Source of the DNA: Nepenthes gracilis
Taxonomy: Eukaryota; Streptophyta; Magnoliopsida; Caryophyllales; Nepenthaceae
Reading direction: 5' to 3'
Assembly (NCBI GenBank): GCA_033239525.1
Contig: BSYO01000011.1
Location: 6,973,973-7,037,972, forward strand
Length of the DNA: 64,000 nucleotides
Part shown: piece after piece, positions 1-13,050 of the stretch
Position numbering within the stretch: the stretch's first letter is position 1
Layout: the number at the start of each line of letters is the position of its first letter
Position numbers and translations under genes: made by a program
The notes under the pieces: generated by a model
Seen by the model: only the letters and a program-made list of their open reading frames with translations
Told to the model about the DNA's origin: nothing
The model's database searches: none

Positions 1-108
1 AAAAATAAAACCCAAGTCACGATTATTCACTCATTAGTCGATAAGCCCCTACTGGCTTTTAGTTCACAAGAATTACATGATTTTACATGGCATATTTTTA
101 TTTAGAAC
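1..108. other. Left flank, no gene seen
   Basis: AT-rich sequence with no recognisable gene or element. Its last five bases (AGAAC, 104-108) are the left target-site duplication of the adjacent solo LTR. The same host segment seems to resume at 3862-3973 and again from 13051, because both intervening insertions have clean duplications. Confidence 0.6.
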
Positions 109-3100
109 TGTAAGACCCGAGATCTTCCGATCAAGTAATCATAATTAATCGACATTAAAGGACACAAAGAAGTCCGACATTTGAAAAAATTATTAAAAAT
201 TAAAATACGTGGACTTGAAGATTTTCACCGATTAATATCGGTAAAAATTAAGATCAATAAACAGTGAAAACCCAAAAGTCAGGAACTTACCCCGAAATGT
301 CATAAAAATTTATTTAACGAAACCAACTTCAATCCTAATTAATAAAAGATTGAACTGACGATAAGAAACTAATTCGGTTTAAAAATTCTCACTCGATTAG
401 TAACTAAATTAAATTCGGTTGATTATAAGGTGAACCGATCACCCAAATTAGACCCAATTAGTAACTGAACTTGGACTAATTGATCAAATATAGTATAAAT
501 TAAATTAATTATGTAAAATTATATACATTCCAACACGCAAGCTCACACACAAAGTTGAAATGACGCCAAATTCAGCAAGGAAGGAAGTGTGGAAAATCAA
601 AAATTTTCCCCTACTTTATTTACACGACAGCAGCTCCCTCTAATCAAGATTTTTTACCAAGTGACTAACGCTTAGTGAAACTTTGAAGCAGCTTAAAGCT
701 GCTGCACTTCAGCACACAGCTGAAGACAGCAGCCCTCACCTCAGCTCATGGCATCAGCAGCCTCTTGAGTCGGCTGCAGCAGCCGAAATTCAAGGGAGAA
801 GCAGCCAATTGAGAGGGCTTGGATGGCTGTCAAATGGCTCAAGAATAGCACCAAAAACTTAGCCAAAATAATTAAGAGAAACAGCTCACAAGCTGCAATA
901 GTGAGCTGCAGAAACTGCAGCCGAGTACGGGATCAGAAGCAGCCGAACCAGCAGCCATATTTGACTTCCTCTTAGCTGGAAATTAAGGAAGAAATTAAGA
1001 GTGATACAGGCAGCACACGTCAGCTAAAAATTAGCTAATAGATAAGCAACAAAAGGAATAGTAATTAGCCGCCAAATCAAGTAGTGATTCAGCAATTCAT
1101 TAGCCACACGGTTAGAATTCAGGAAAGGGAAATATGAGATGTTAGCTGAGTTAATGACTCAGCCTCTCAATTTTGAAAATTATAAGAATGTGTGAGGAGG
1201 TGGGGAGAGGAAAAAGAAAGGAAACCGTGGGAAGAAAAGAGGGAAAAACAGAAGAGAAAGAAGGGAGAACAGAGGGAACCAAGAGCGAAGCAAAAGAGCA
1301 GAACTGAAAACCAGTAGGCAGCAAGGAGTTTAGCCAAAATTCTGGCAAGTGTACTTGTTTCCTTCTTTCCTTTGGTGTTGTTTATTGATTTACCTTCAAG
1401 TATTATTGTTCTAATGCTTGTCCCATGATTGTTTTATGCTCATATTATCATGTAAACATAAATTATACTCGGCTGCATCATGATGCTGAAATTCAGCAGC
1501 AAAATGGCTCCTGAATTTCGGCTGAATTGGTGACCAAACGATCACCAAACTGGCTCAATTTTGGTATGCAATAAGCTTAATGTCTTACCTATTTTGTGAT
1601 CAAATAGCTCCTGGAAAGGAGTTGAACCGGTCACTGAACTGGCCACCATATCAGAAACTGTCCAGCAGCTGACCAATTTCAGCCGTCATGCAGAAATCCA
1701 AATTTGCAGCCTATGAACAGGGCTCCAAATTGGTCAAGACAGCCAAGATAAAAACATAAGTGTCTTAAGATTATGTTCAAGTGTCGCCCCGAAAAATTGG
1801 ACCACAAATTGACCATGAAATTATCCCCAAAACAGCAACCGAAATCTGCCGCAACAAGAAGTTGCTGAAGCAGACTCTGACTTGTGGATGGTGACCCGAA
1901 GCAGCCGTAAAATCAACTTGGACCGGCCCTGAATTGAACATATTATTAAACTAGAGTCTATTAGGTGTAATTTGACTCCTTGGACTGGTCAAGAACCAGT
2001 CTTAAAATGGCCATAAAAATCGGAATAACCAAACTGGTCCTAAAGCCTCTCTGCTGATGCTGAACTGGCAGTTTGGGAAAGGTGAACCAAACCGGACCCA
2101 ATAAGTTTGAGTTAGGGGCCGGTCCAGCCATATTATGATGTACACTAGTTGACCAACCCACCGGTAAAATGGCTGTCCAAAACACTTAAAAATGGATACT
2201 AAATTGGACCCCCAAAATTCTTCAGAACCGGGTCAGCATCCCTGATGCTGTTGCTGGCAGTTCAGAAAGGACTGAACCAGCCATGAACCAATTGAATTAA
2301 GAGCCGATCTGGACATCATATAATCTACTAAGTCTAATCTAATTCCCATTAAAACGGCCACCTCAAACTTCTTGAGAAGGGCATTGAACTGGCCACTTAA
2401 ACTAGACCCAGTCGAGTTCAGCTTGTTAAATGCTGAACCTGGCAGCATTGGGAATTGAATTAAACCGGCCCAACGGGCACCCAATTTAACTTAAGAATGT
2501 TAAGATAATATTAAAATATTAGCATGTAAATTTGACCCAAATTGGGCATCAAACCGACCCTGAATCGGCCACCCGACCATTACATTGGTCATGAACCGAT
2601 AACCGAGTTCGCAAGTGATTATTCTAAAATTAATTAAGGAAATTAACCTAAATCGATCCCAAACCAAATATCAAACTGGCATCCGAACCAGCCAAATATA
2701 TCAAGATAAATCTGAATTTTTGCGTATGAAAAAGTTTAGTGATAAAATTGCTAAAATGGATAATGCATTGATTTTGTTATAAGTTACAGTTTGTTTGTAT
2801 TATTACATCTTATGTTTGATACTATGGGAATTGGTACGAAAGCTTTGTCCACTTGATCTTGGATTTGGATAAGTATTTTCTTCCAGAATGGAGAAAATAA
2901 AGGAATAAGAACTATGAATAATATGAAAGCTTCCATATAAAGTTTTGAGCATTGATTAAAAAAACTAGACTAGGATTTACTTCGGATGATATCACCTGGT
3001 ATGCTACTAATATTACAGTAGAAATTCAAGTATTATCCTTGCCGCTATTAGAGTGGGTGATATCCTTAGCATACCTTAGGATATTACGGTTAAAACTCAA

Positions 3101-3856
3101 GGACTGCCCCTAGACCACGAGGGAACTTCTGGTGGCATTTTTGTTATTTGGGCTCGTATACTGGGTTAAAAGTATGCTGCTCACCACGGGGCGTTGAATT
3201 GCGTGGGTCCATGCCTTAGATTGTATGGAAGCATACACAATCATTTCCTTGATTGACCACTTCGTCAGTTGGTGAGGCTTAGTAGCTCTAATCCCTAAAT
3301 ATAAAGGATAAAAGAAAAATGATAATTAAGGATTAAAAAAGAAAAGTTAAATATTCATGCATGTTTTACATGATTCATATTCCTCTAATTCATATATTTA
3401 TTTTAAGTATAAATTTGCATGTTTTTATTTATTTGTACCTTATTGAACAGTTGGCTTACTCAATTGCTATTTTCCTACCCCTCATGGAAGACTCGAGTTG
3501 GTACCGGATGAGCAGGAAAAAATAAAAAGGAAGATAAGAGAGATTTAGGCTTATAGGCTTGATGTATTCAAAAGAAATGTAATGGTTAGTCTCAAAATAA
3601 TATAAATATATTACTTTTTCATTATGCTTTCGCTACCTGCAATTATGGCTATTATTAGTGCTTCTGCAGAATTGTATGGTAATGTTTTTGGTTCTTAGTA
3701 GTATCTCTAAAGAATCCGACGTCGTATTTAAGTTATACAGGGTTGGAGCCACTTTAAATGGTATCATATGGATCTTGTGTATAATAATAATATATTTATG
3801 GACTTATATATAGTATGACATCTCATTAAGAGTACGTAAGAATGTGGGACATCACA
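109..3856 (+). mobile_element. Solo LTR of a Tekay-type Ty3 chromovirus
   Basis: A 3748-bp block starts TGTAAGACCC and ends GGGACATCACA, flanked by identical 5-bp direct repeats AGAAC (104-108 and 3857-3861). No coding sequence is present, so I read it as a solo LTR left by LTR-LTR recombination. Its right third (about 3000-3560) follows the same order of motifs as the LTRs of the neighbouring Tekay element: repeated 'ATATTAC' segments, a 'CACGGG...GGTGGCAT' block, a 'TTGGTGAGGC' block and a 'TTGGCTTACTC' block. That suggests the same lineage but a different family. Inside are a CAGC-rich stretch (about 650-1000) and a purine-rich stretch (about 1190-1300). Short open frames inside have no recognisable product. 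Boundaries are firm; the lineage is inferred. Confidence 0.8.
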
Positions 3857-4166
3857 AGAACCGAAAAAGGAAATTGATAAGCTGTACATATTTGTTTTGA
3901 AAATTCATGACATTATATCTAAATTCAATCCATTGTTTCTTCCAATATATTTAAATGTAAATTATATGTTTGATGTGAGGTTCCAGATTTCAAAACATAA
4001 TAATTATGAGGTAATTAAATTAATATAATAAAAAATTAGGTTTAAGATACGCGGGAACCTAACTGCTGGAGGCAGATCAGGGCAGCCACCTACTGAGCAC
4101 TCGAGCACCGCGGTAGGCGCCAATTCCAGTAGCAAGGCGCATCGACTACGCGCTCAAGAGCTGGTC

Positions 4167-4174
4167 TATTTAAG
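4167..4174 (+). promoter_or_regulatory. TATA-like box in the Tekay LTR
   Basis: TATTTAAG at this place corresponds to TGTTTAAA in the 3' LTR. It lies upstream of the GA-rich stretch in both LTRs and is the most TATA-like sequence there. Assignment as the element promoter is inference only. Confidence 0.3.
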
Positions 4175-5202
4175 AGCACGTCGGGATTTCTTTCCATGAC
4201 TTTTTTGGTACTTCTGAGAAATAAGAGAGAGAGAGAGAACGAAGGAGTAGAGAGAGGAAGTGGAGATCGAAGTTTTCGAGTTTGAATCCGACTTAGAGCT
4301 AGTTGGAAAAATGATAGATCGGGTCAAAGTAAGTTCATTTATACCCTTTTCTTTTTCTTGTTGTAATCTTCGTTCGTATTTCTCCAATATTTTCATTCTT
4401 GTACCATCTCAAAACTTGTATCTGGTGGAACCCATGACCTCTGTATGATTTATTTATTATTTGATGTCTGATTTCTCACATTTTGCACAGTTTCGGCTTC
4501 GGTGAAACCCTAATCTGCGCTCGGACTCCATTTGATCGATTATTTAGAGTTTTAAATATGATTTGGCTTGAAACAATGAAAACTCATGTCTTGAATATAG
4601 ATATTTACTGGTTGGGTATTCGATTTTTTAAGTTTTGTTTGATTTTGCACATACGGGACCCCAACACTCGCACTGACACTGTTCACCCAAGCTATTTTGG
4701 TATTTTTGCATGATTCTATTTTGTTTAATTGACATTTAAATTATATATAATTATATATGCTCAATCATGTATTCTGAAAAATATTGTTGTTAACTATTTG
4801 TAAATGATTATTTTTTTCGAAAATCCAAAAGTCACGTTTGGCTCGACATGGTAAGAAATTTCTGATTCTTCTAAGTATCATGTTAAATTATACATATATT
4901 TGAAATCATGTGAAGATTTAAACCATGAGAAATGAATATCTGTATTCATATATATGAATGTTGCAAGATATGCAAAATTTTGAAGGGACTCCACAATCTA
5001 TTATGTTTGATGGCCCGTTCTCCAGGGAGTGAAAACTCTGTATAAGAATCTAGCAGACCTTCCCTTGAGAATAAGTAATTATGAAATTTGGATGAAGGAT
5101 TTGTGTTTCAAAGGGTAGTATTCTCTAACATACCTTAGAATATTACAGTAGTAGATCGAGTAATTATCTAGAGCCACGGGAGACGCTCTGGTGGCATATC
5201 TA

Positions 5203-5427
5203 TTATCTGGCCTCATATACCAACGAAAGGTATACTGTCTACCACAGGATGTTAAAGTTACATGGGTAATACATCTGTTATCTGGCCTTGTATACGGGCA
5301 AAAAGTATGTCGTCTGCCACCGGACGTTAAAAGTGCGTGGGTAGTATATATGTTATCTAGCCTCGTATACCAACGAAAGGTATACCATCTACCATGGGAC
5401 GTTAAAGTTTGAGATATTGTGAATAGC
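5203..5427 (+). repeat. 75-bp tandem repeat, three copies, in 5' LTR
   Basis: The phrase TTATCTGG/TAGCC recurs at 5203, 5278 and 5353, exactly 75 bp apart, each time followed by a TATAC...GGTATAC-type segment and a GGACGTTAAA-type segment. The 3' LTR keeps only one full copy at about 12170-12240. Confidence 0.85.
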
Positions 5428-6216
5428 ACCTTAGAATGTGTAGATATATACACATTTCATTCCTCGATCGTCGACTTCATTAGTTGATGAGGCCCACTAG
5501 CTCTGATCTGAAAAGAAAATAAAGATTTCTGCATGTTTTAGAATCTAAAGAAATAAAAAAGTAAAATGAGAAAGAAAATGTGTTTCCAAAATGCATCTGA
5601 TCATGTTTCATATTTATGCATTATGTATTATGCACCTATTCCCTTCATTTTGATTTATTTTAAATACATTGCTTGTCTTTACTAATTGTACCTTATTGAG
5701 TATTTGGCTTACTCTTTACTGTTTTCTTGCCTTCAGATAAGTATGCATTTATACCCGACGAGACAGAGTAGTGTCTAGACGTGGGCTAGGTTTTGGACTG
5801 GAAGATCTATTTGGAATTTGTATTTTATGATTTTGTATAATGTATGGAGACTTGTATATTTTGGATGGACTTGATGATATATATTGTATGTATAGATAAA
5901 GGCATGACATAATAGATTTTGCTGTATGTATGGATGATAGTAAATGCTTCCGCAGGTTTGTGATGGTTTGTTTCAGGTATCTAGCAATGCCTTTCTTTGC
6001 CCGATATTGTGTCCGGATACACAACGTTGGAGCCGCGATTGGATGTGGCTTTTGGATCCTATGTTGGTTAAATTGTGGTTGTCTAGTATTGTTAGAGTTG
6101 ATGCAGATAGATTTTTATACATTGTATTGGCTTAATTCACAGGTTTATATTAGTCTAACGTCCGTATTACAGATGAAACCTTACCGATTTTCGATTCGAA
6201 TATAACACGTCACAGT

Positions 6217-6227
6217 TGGTATCATAG
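6217..6227 (+). other. Primer-binding site, initiator Met tRNA type
   Basis: TGGTATCATAG starts two bases after the 5' LTR. It matches the usual plant Met-tRNA primer site TGGTATCAGAG except for one base. It defines the left LTR boundary and the element's orientation. Confidence 0.8.
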
Positions 6228-6563
6228 AAAGAGATACCTTAGAGTTTGATTTGAATCTTATACGAAAACTTAAGATAAACTAGATTGAATAGATAGATGT
6301 AGGCATGAAACAATTAAGTTAGGTTGATAGTTTTAGTTATCGTAGTTCATGTAACTTAGACTAGAACTAAGTTAGAATGGATAGTCACGTTTAATTGCAT
6401 AGATTATAATGTCTTAATTAGAATCTGATATCTCGACTAATTCATACCGTTATTGTTTCAGAAGTGATATCGGTAGCTGATCACGCCACCAAGACGGAGG
6501 GGTTCGCGTGGAGGTGGTCGACCGTGTGACCGGGAAGCTGAATACCTGAATCTGTTGGGTTGA

Positions 6564-7760
6564 ATGGTGAATGTTATCGAGAACATGGAGCAAAGGAATC
6601 TTGCTCAGGTTCCTGCTCCGGCTCTAGTGCAGGCTCCTGCTAATCCTGGACCTTCTAATTATGATCGTTTTGTCTAGGAGCGAGTTTCGGAGTTCTTGGG
6701 TGAGCTCGACCTCATCAAAGCGGACATATGGTTCAAGCGGTTGAAGACGGTGTTTGCTGTTATTCATTATCCAGAGGAGGACTGGATTCTATTCGCGTCT
6801 TACCGATTGCAGGGTGAGGCGCACCATTGGTGACAGATTAATGAAAAGAACTTTGGGAGTGCCAGAGGATGAAATTACTTGGCCTATGTTCAAAGAAGTA
6901 TTTATGGAGAAAGATATCTCGTCCAATCTTCGTGTTCAGAAGGAGGAATTCATTCGTTTGAGGCAAGGTGCTTGGACTATAGCCGAGTACGACGCAAAGT
7001 TTACAGAACTATCACGGTATGCCCCGTACATGATTGATGGTGAGGAGAGGAAAGCAAGAAAGTTTTTACAAGGTTTGCGAGATGACAATCGCAAGCAGTT
7101 GGCGACCTTGAAGTTGTTGACCTATGGGGAAGTGTTGGATCGAGCCTTGATTCATGAGAAGGAATTAGAAAAAGAAGAATTCTTCAAGAAGAGAATGTCG
7201 ATCAGACGTGGTGATACAAATTCTAGTGCGAGTTCGGGGAGATTGCCAAAGAGGATGAAGCAAGTAGAATAAGGAAAGAAGGCTAGCCCTTCTACACTGG
7301 CTAAGCAAGCTCTAGCCAGCATTTGTCAGCATTGTGGGAAGTTTCCTGGCGATAGGCCTTATTTCAGGGCTTTGAGTGTGTGTTTCATGTGCAGGCAGTC
7401 AAGACACAAGGTCAGGGATTGTCCCCAGCAGAAGAAAGCCCTTATCTCCAAGCCCTCAGCTCCGAGCAAGGCCTTTGCAACGTCTGCTAGTAAAGCAAAT
7501 GCGTCAAATAGTGTGGTGGAAGGTATTCTTTCTATTTGTGGAACTTCCGCTACAGTACTTTTTAATTATGGATTCACAAATTTATTTGTTTCGCCTCGAT
7601 TTCCCTGTCATCTTATATCACCCTATGTAGTTCTTGATTTTTCTTTAGTTGTTTCGACGCCCATGGAATCCTCCGTTGTCACCGATATTTCTTCCCCCGG
7701 GTGTGTCATTGAGGTGAATGGTTTGTCCTTAGTTCTTGATCTAATTCTATGAAAAATGCG
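6564..7760 (+). pseudogene. Tekay gag and protease, broken
   Basis: From the ATG at 6564 the frame encodes a Gag-like N terminus (MVNVIENMEQRNLAQ...), interrupted by a stop at about 6675 and by another stop and a frame change at about 6832. The longest intact piece (to 7272) carries the retrotransposon Gag core with 'AEYDAKFTELSRYAP' and 'RKFLQGL'. A zinc knuckle CFMC-RQSR-H-KVRD-C lies at about 7384-7425. The protease core follows at about 7520-7590, reading VLFNYGFTNLF where the family normally has VLFDSGATHSF. The catalytic aspartate is therefore lost. The product would be nonfunctional. Confidence 0.88.
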
Positions 7761-7932
7761 TGATTTCAATGTTATTCTAAGTATGGATTGGTTGTCGAGT
7801 TATCATACGACTATTGATTGTTTCCACAAGAGAGTAGATTTTGAAATTTCAGAGTGTGAGCCTTTTCACATTAAAGGAATTTAAAGAGGGGAGGAATCTA
7901 GTTTTATATCGGCTCTGTAGGCTCGTCATCTA

Positions 7933-9350
7933 TTGAGAACTGGATGTGAAGCCTTTTTAGCGTATGCCAGTGTTGTAGAGATCCTTAAGCTGATAGCGAA
8001 GGAAATTTCAGTGGTGTACGAGTTTGAGAATGTATTCCCAAATAAGCTGTCTACTCTACCGCCACAATGTGAAATTGAGTTTGAGATTAATCTTGTGCCG
8101 GGATCGACACCTATTTTGAGGACCCCTTATCGTATGCCTCCTACTGAGTTGAAAGAATTGAAGCAGCAGTTGCAGGATTTGCTGGATATAGATTTTATTA
8201 GACCTAGTGTTTCGTCATGGAGTGCTCTGATCCTATTCGTGAAGAAGAATGATGGGACTTTGTGGTTTTGTGTGAACTATCGTGAGTTGAATAAGATCAT
8301 GATAAAAAATAAGTACTCATTATCTTGAATTGATGACCTTTTCGATCAATTGCAAGGGACACGAGTGTTTTCAAAAATCAATCTTCAGTCAGGTTATCAT
8401 CAGCTCCGGATTAAGTATGAAGATGTAGCGAAGACAGCATTTCAAACAATATATGGCCATTATGAGTTTCTTGTTATGCCGTTTGGGTTGACGAATACTC
8501 CTGCAGTATTTATGAATTTGATGAATCGGGTTTTTCATCCCTATTTGGATAAGTTTGTAGTGGTCTTTATTGATGACATTCTGATCTATTCAATAAGTGA
8601 TGTTGAGTATGAGGAGTATTTGAGGATTGTTCTCTAGACCCTTGGGGAGCATAGATTATTTGCGAAGTTGAAGAAGTGCGAATTCTGACTTAAGGAGGTT
8701 GTGTTTCTGGGCCACGTTATTTCAAATGGAGGTGTCTCGATAAATCTAAAGAGAGTTGAAGCCATAATCAGCTGGAGTCGATCGACGACTGTGACGAAGT
8801 TTTGTAGTTTCTTGGATATGGCCGGTTACTATTATCAATTGGTAGAGAATTTCTCTTGTATTACTTTGCCGCTTACCTAATTGACAAAGAAGAAAGTGAG
8901 GTTTGAATGGACTGAAGAATGTAATCGTAGCTTTCAGGAGTTAAAGGATCGGTTGACTTTAGCACCGATTCTAACTATCCCCGACGATTCTAATGGTTTT
9001 GAGGTATATTGCAATGTTCCTAAGGTTGGGCTCGGATGTGTTTTGACACAGAATGAAAAGATGGTTGTTTATGGGTCTCGGCTATTGAAGATTCATGAGA
9101 AGAATTACCCGACCCATGACTTAGAATTGGCTGTCATAGTGTTTGCGTTGAATATTATGAGTCATTACTTGTATAGCGAGAAGTTTTTAATGTATTCTAA
9201 TTACAAGAGCCTCAACTATTTATTCTTGCAGAAAGAGTTGAATATGAGGCAGCGGTGATAGATCGAGTTCCTTAAAGACTATGATTGTAAGATCCATTAT
9301 CAATCGAGGAAGGCGAATATAGTCACGGATGCTTTGAGTCGCCGGACTAA
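7933..9350 (+). pseudogene. Tekay reverse transcriptase and RNase H, broken
   Basis: The RT fingers begin at about 8050 ([16 protein letters not shown]) and run through [15 protein letters not shown] stop at 8326 interrupts them. The palm motif FIDDILIYS is present at about 8566-8592 with both aspartates. Further stops occur at 8635, 8686 and 8878. The RNase H part ([15 protein letters not shown], then [14 protein letters not shown] at about 9010-9050) follows, with two stops near 9256. It ends with DALSRR at about 9330, the usual junction to integrase. All domains are recognisable, but at least five lesions make it inactive. Confidence 0.88.
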
Positions 9351-9399
9351 TTTAGTAGCGGTGATGCAAATTAAGCAGATGGAGATGCTGGATTGCTTA

Positions 9400-10914
9400 A
9401 AGTTTTGCCATATCCAGCGTTATATCAAAGGCAATTGTATGATGCTATCCTTCTTGTAGGTACAACCTGAGATCCTCCAGGGGATCAAGGAATGGCAAGT
9501 AAATGATCCATTTTTTATGGATATTGTTGGAGATCTTGGTATATACTCTCGGATAGGCTTTAGTATTCGTGCTGATGGAGTCTTGAGATTCCAAGAGCTT
9601 TTGTGTGTACCTGATGATAGAGAGCTGAAGGAAGAAATCATGAATGAAGCACATCGAACTAGGTATACTATTCACCCTGGGATTAGTAAGATGTATCGGG
9701 ATTTAAAGAGGATGTTCTGGTGGAGGAACATGCTGTGAGAGATAGTTGCTTTTGTTGGGCGATGCCTGATCTATCAGTAGCTGAAGGCTGAGAGAAGGAA
9801 GCTTTTGGGATTATTGCAGCCATTGCCTATCTCGAGTTAGAAGTGGGAGGATATTTTGATGGACTTTTTTTCTGGATTGTCTAGGACCCCGAGGAACCAT
9901 GATGTAATTTGGGTCATTATGGATTGGCTGACAAAATCAGCTCATTTTATAGCCATTCGGATGACATATTCTCTCGATCGTCTGACGCAACTATATATCA
10001 ATGAGATTGTTTGATTGCACGATGTGCTAGCATCTATTATGTCCGATCGTGATCCATGTTTCGCCCCTAAATTTTGGGAGAGTTTGCATCAGAAATTAGG
10101 GACAAATTTAAAATTTAGAACGGCGTACCATCCATAGACCGGTAATCAGTCAAAGCAGACCATTCAGATCCTAGAGTATATGCTTAGAGCCTCAGTGATA
10201 GAATTGAAAGGAAGCTGGGACAATCACCTGGCATTGGCGGAGTTCTCTTATAATAATAACTTTCAGGCGAGTATCGGCATGGCTCCGTTTGAGGCGCTGT
10301 ATGGTAAGAAGTGTCAATCTCCGATCCATCGGGAAGAGACAGGAGATAGATGAATCTTAGGGCCCGACGTGATTAGAGAGATATCGAAAAATATTGCAGT
10401 GATTGTTGAGAAGTTGAAGATTGTTGAGAGTCGACAGAAGAGTTACGCAAACCAAAAGAGAATAGAACTCCGATTTGAGATCGGTGATTTTGTGTTTCTT
10501 AGAGTTTCACCGTCGAAGGGGACCACTAGGTTTGGTGTGAAAGGAAAGTCGAGGCTACACTTTATTGGACCTTTTGAGATTTTGGAGAAGGTCGGAGAGG
10601 TGGTGTATCGATTGGCGTTGCCACCGAATTTAGCCGATGTACATAATATTTTTCATGTATCAATGTTGAGGAAGTATGTCCACAATCCGATGCACGTCAT
10701 TGATTATGGCTCTTTGGTTATTAACAATGATTTATCGTATTCGGAGGAGCCAGTGAAGATTTTGGACCACAAGGATCATATTTTGCGCTCGAAAACCATT
10801 CATCTTATGAAGGTTTTGTGGAGGAATCATTCCCACAAGGAGGTTAAGTGGGAGAGAGAAAATAAAATTCGGGAGAAGTACCCCCATCTATTTCAAGGTA
10901 GTATGTTTGATTAA
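9400..10914 (+). pseudogene. Tekay integrase with C-terminal chromodomain, broken
   Basis: The integrase zinc-binding region (EAHRTRYTIHPG at about 9646) leads into the catalytic core (WVIMDWLTKSAHFIAI, about 9910-9960; then MSDRDPCFAPKFW near 10040). Stops occur near 9738, 9777, 10012, 10136 and 10352. The last intact stretch (10369-10914) contains the GPF-type segment and HVSMLRKYV, followed by a chromodomain of about 55 residues that ends in REKYPHLFQG. A chromodomain at this place is typical of chromoviruses and is thought to guide integration into heterochromatin. Confidence 0.88.
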
Positions 10915-10930
10915 TTCTTAGGGGGAGAGT
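10915..10930 (+). other. Polypurine tract before 3' LTR
   Basis: A short purine-rich run (TTAGGGGGAGAG) lies just upstream of the 3' LTR start TGTGAGGTTC. It would prime plus-strand synthesis and confirms the element's orientation. Confidence 0.8.
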
Positions 10931-13045
10931 TGTGAGGTTCTAAATTTTAAAATATAGTAATTATGAGGTAATTAAATTAATATAATAAAAAATTAAGCTT
11001 AAGATATGCAGAAACCTCAGTGCTAGAGGCGAATCCAAGCAGCCACCTGCTGGACACCTGTTGGGTGCTCGAGCGCCGTGGCAAGCGCCAATTCAAGTAG
11101 CAGGGTGCGCCAACTACGCGCTCGAACGCTAGTCTGTTTAAAAACACATTGGAATTTCTTTCCATTACTTTCCTGGTATTTATGAGAAATAAGAGAGAGA
11201 GAGAGAAGAAAGGAGTAGAGAGAGGAAGTGAAGATCAAACCCTTCGAGTTCGAATCCGACTTAGAACTAGTTAAAAAAGTGATAAATTAGGTCGAGGTAA
11301 GTGTACTTATACCCTTTTCTTTCTCTTGTTGTAATCTTTGTTTGCATCTCTCGGGTATTTTCATTCTAGTACCCACCTAAAACTTGTATTTGGCGGAACT
11401 CATGACCTCTGCATGATTTATTTGTTGTTTGATGTCCGATTTCTCACATTTCGTGCGGTTTCGGCTTTGGTGAAACCCTAACCCGCGCTTGGACCCCATT
11501 TGATTGATTATTTGGAGTTTTAAACATAATTTGACTTAAGATAATGAAAACTCATGTATTGAATGTGGATATTTCTGGTTGGGTGTCCGTTTTTCAAATT
11601 TTGTCCGATTTTGTACATTCGGGACCCCAACATCTACGCCGACACTGTTCACCCGAGCCACTTTGGTATTTTTGTATGATTTTATTTTACTTAATTGACA
11701 TTTAAATTATGCATAATTACATATGCTCAATTGTGTATTCTGAAAAATATTATTGTTAACCATTTGTGAAGGATTATTTTCTTCAAAAGCCCTAAAATCA
11801 CATTTAGCTCGATGTGGTAAGGAATTTCTGATTCTTCAAAGTATCATGTTAAATTATGTATATATTTGAAATCATGTGAAGACTTAAACCATAAGAAATG
11901 ATTATCTGTATTCGTATATATAAATGTTGCAAGATATAGAAAGTATTGAAGGGACTCCACAATCTATTACGTTTAATGACCCGTTCTCTAGGGAGTGAGA
12001 ACTCTGTATGAGAATTTGGTGAACCTTCCCTTAAAAATAAGTAATACTAAAATTTGGATGAAGGATTTGTATTTCAAAGGATAGTATTTTCTGAGATACT
12101 TTAAGATATTACAATGGTAGATTGAGTAATACTCTTGGGCCACGGGAGACGCTCTGGTGGTATGTTACGTGGGTAGTATATCTGTTATTTGGCCTCATAT
12201 ACCGACAAAAGGTATACAATCCGCCACGGGACGTTAAAGTTTAAGATATTGTGGGTAGTGTCTTAAAATGTGTGGATACATACACATTCAATTACTCGAT
12301 CGTCTATTCCGTTAGCTGGTGAGGCCCACTAACTCTAATCCAAAAAAAAAAAGATTTCTACATGTTTTAAAATTTAAAGAAATAAGAAAGTAAAATGAGA
12401 AAGAAAATGTGTTTTCCGAATGTATCTGATCATATTTCATATTTATGCATTATATATTATGCATCCATTCCCTTCCTTTCGATTTATTTTAAGTACATTG
12501 CTTGTCATTGCTAATTGTGCATTATTGAGTATTTAGCTTACTCCTTACTATTTCCTTACCTTCAGATGAGTACGCATTTATATCTGACGAGACGGAGTAG
12601 TGTCTAGACGTGGGCTAGGCTTCGGACTGAAAAATCTATTTGAAAGATTTGTATTTTGTGATTTTGTATACATCTATGGAGACGTATATTTTGGATGGAC
12701 TTGATGATGTATATTGTATGTATAGATGAAGGCATGACATAGTAGATTTCGCTATATGTATGGATGATAGTATATACTTTTACAGGTTTGTGATGGTTTA
12801 TTTCAAATACCTAGCGGCATCTTTCTTTACCTGATGTTGTGTCCGGATACACAATGTTGGAGTCACAATTGGATGTGGCTTTTGGATCCTATGTTGGTTA
12901 GGTTGTGGTTGTCTGGTATTGTTGGAGTTGATGCAGATGGATTTTTATATGTTGTACTGGCTTAATTCACATGTTTTATATTAGTCTGACGTCCGTATTA
13001 CAGATAGAGCTTTGCCGGTTTCTGGTTTGGATATGGTACGTCACA
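10931..13045 (+). repeat. 3' LTR of the Tekay element
   Basis: Starts TGTGAGGTTC and ends ACGTCACA, followed directly by the target-site duplication TTTGA. It is colinear with the 5' LTR except for the missing 75-bp repeat copies and scattered substitutions, many of them C/T or G/A transitions. Confidence 0.9.
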
Positions 13046-13050
13046 TTTGA

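Larger units (their letters stand above)
3974..6214 (+). repeat. 5' LTR of the Tekay element
   Basis: Begins TGTGAGGTTC and ends CGTCACA, immediately before the primer-binding site. It is 2241 bp, against 2115 bp for the 3' LTR. Much of the difference comes from extra copies of a 75-bp repeat at about 5203-5427. A GA-rich stretch lies at about 4225-4260. Confidence 0.9.
3974..13045 (+). mobile_element. Full-length, decayed Ty3 chromovirus (Tekay/Del type)
   Basis: A 9.07-kb element with two long LTRs, TG...CA ends and a perfect 5-bp target-site duplication TTTGA (3969-3973 and 13046-13050). A Met-tRNA-like primer site follows the left LTR and a purine tract precedes the right one. The order is gag, zinc knuckle, protease, RT, RNase H, integrase and a C-terminal chromodomain, which defines a chromovirus; very long LTRs and the chromodomain type point to the Tekay/Del lineage. 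Many in-frame stops and frame changes interrupt gag and pol. The LTRs differ at something like 15 percent of positions by eye, so the insertion is old. Confidence 0.92.
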
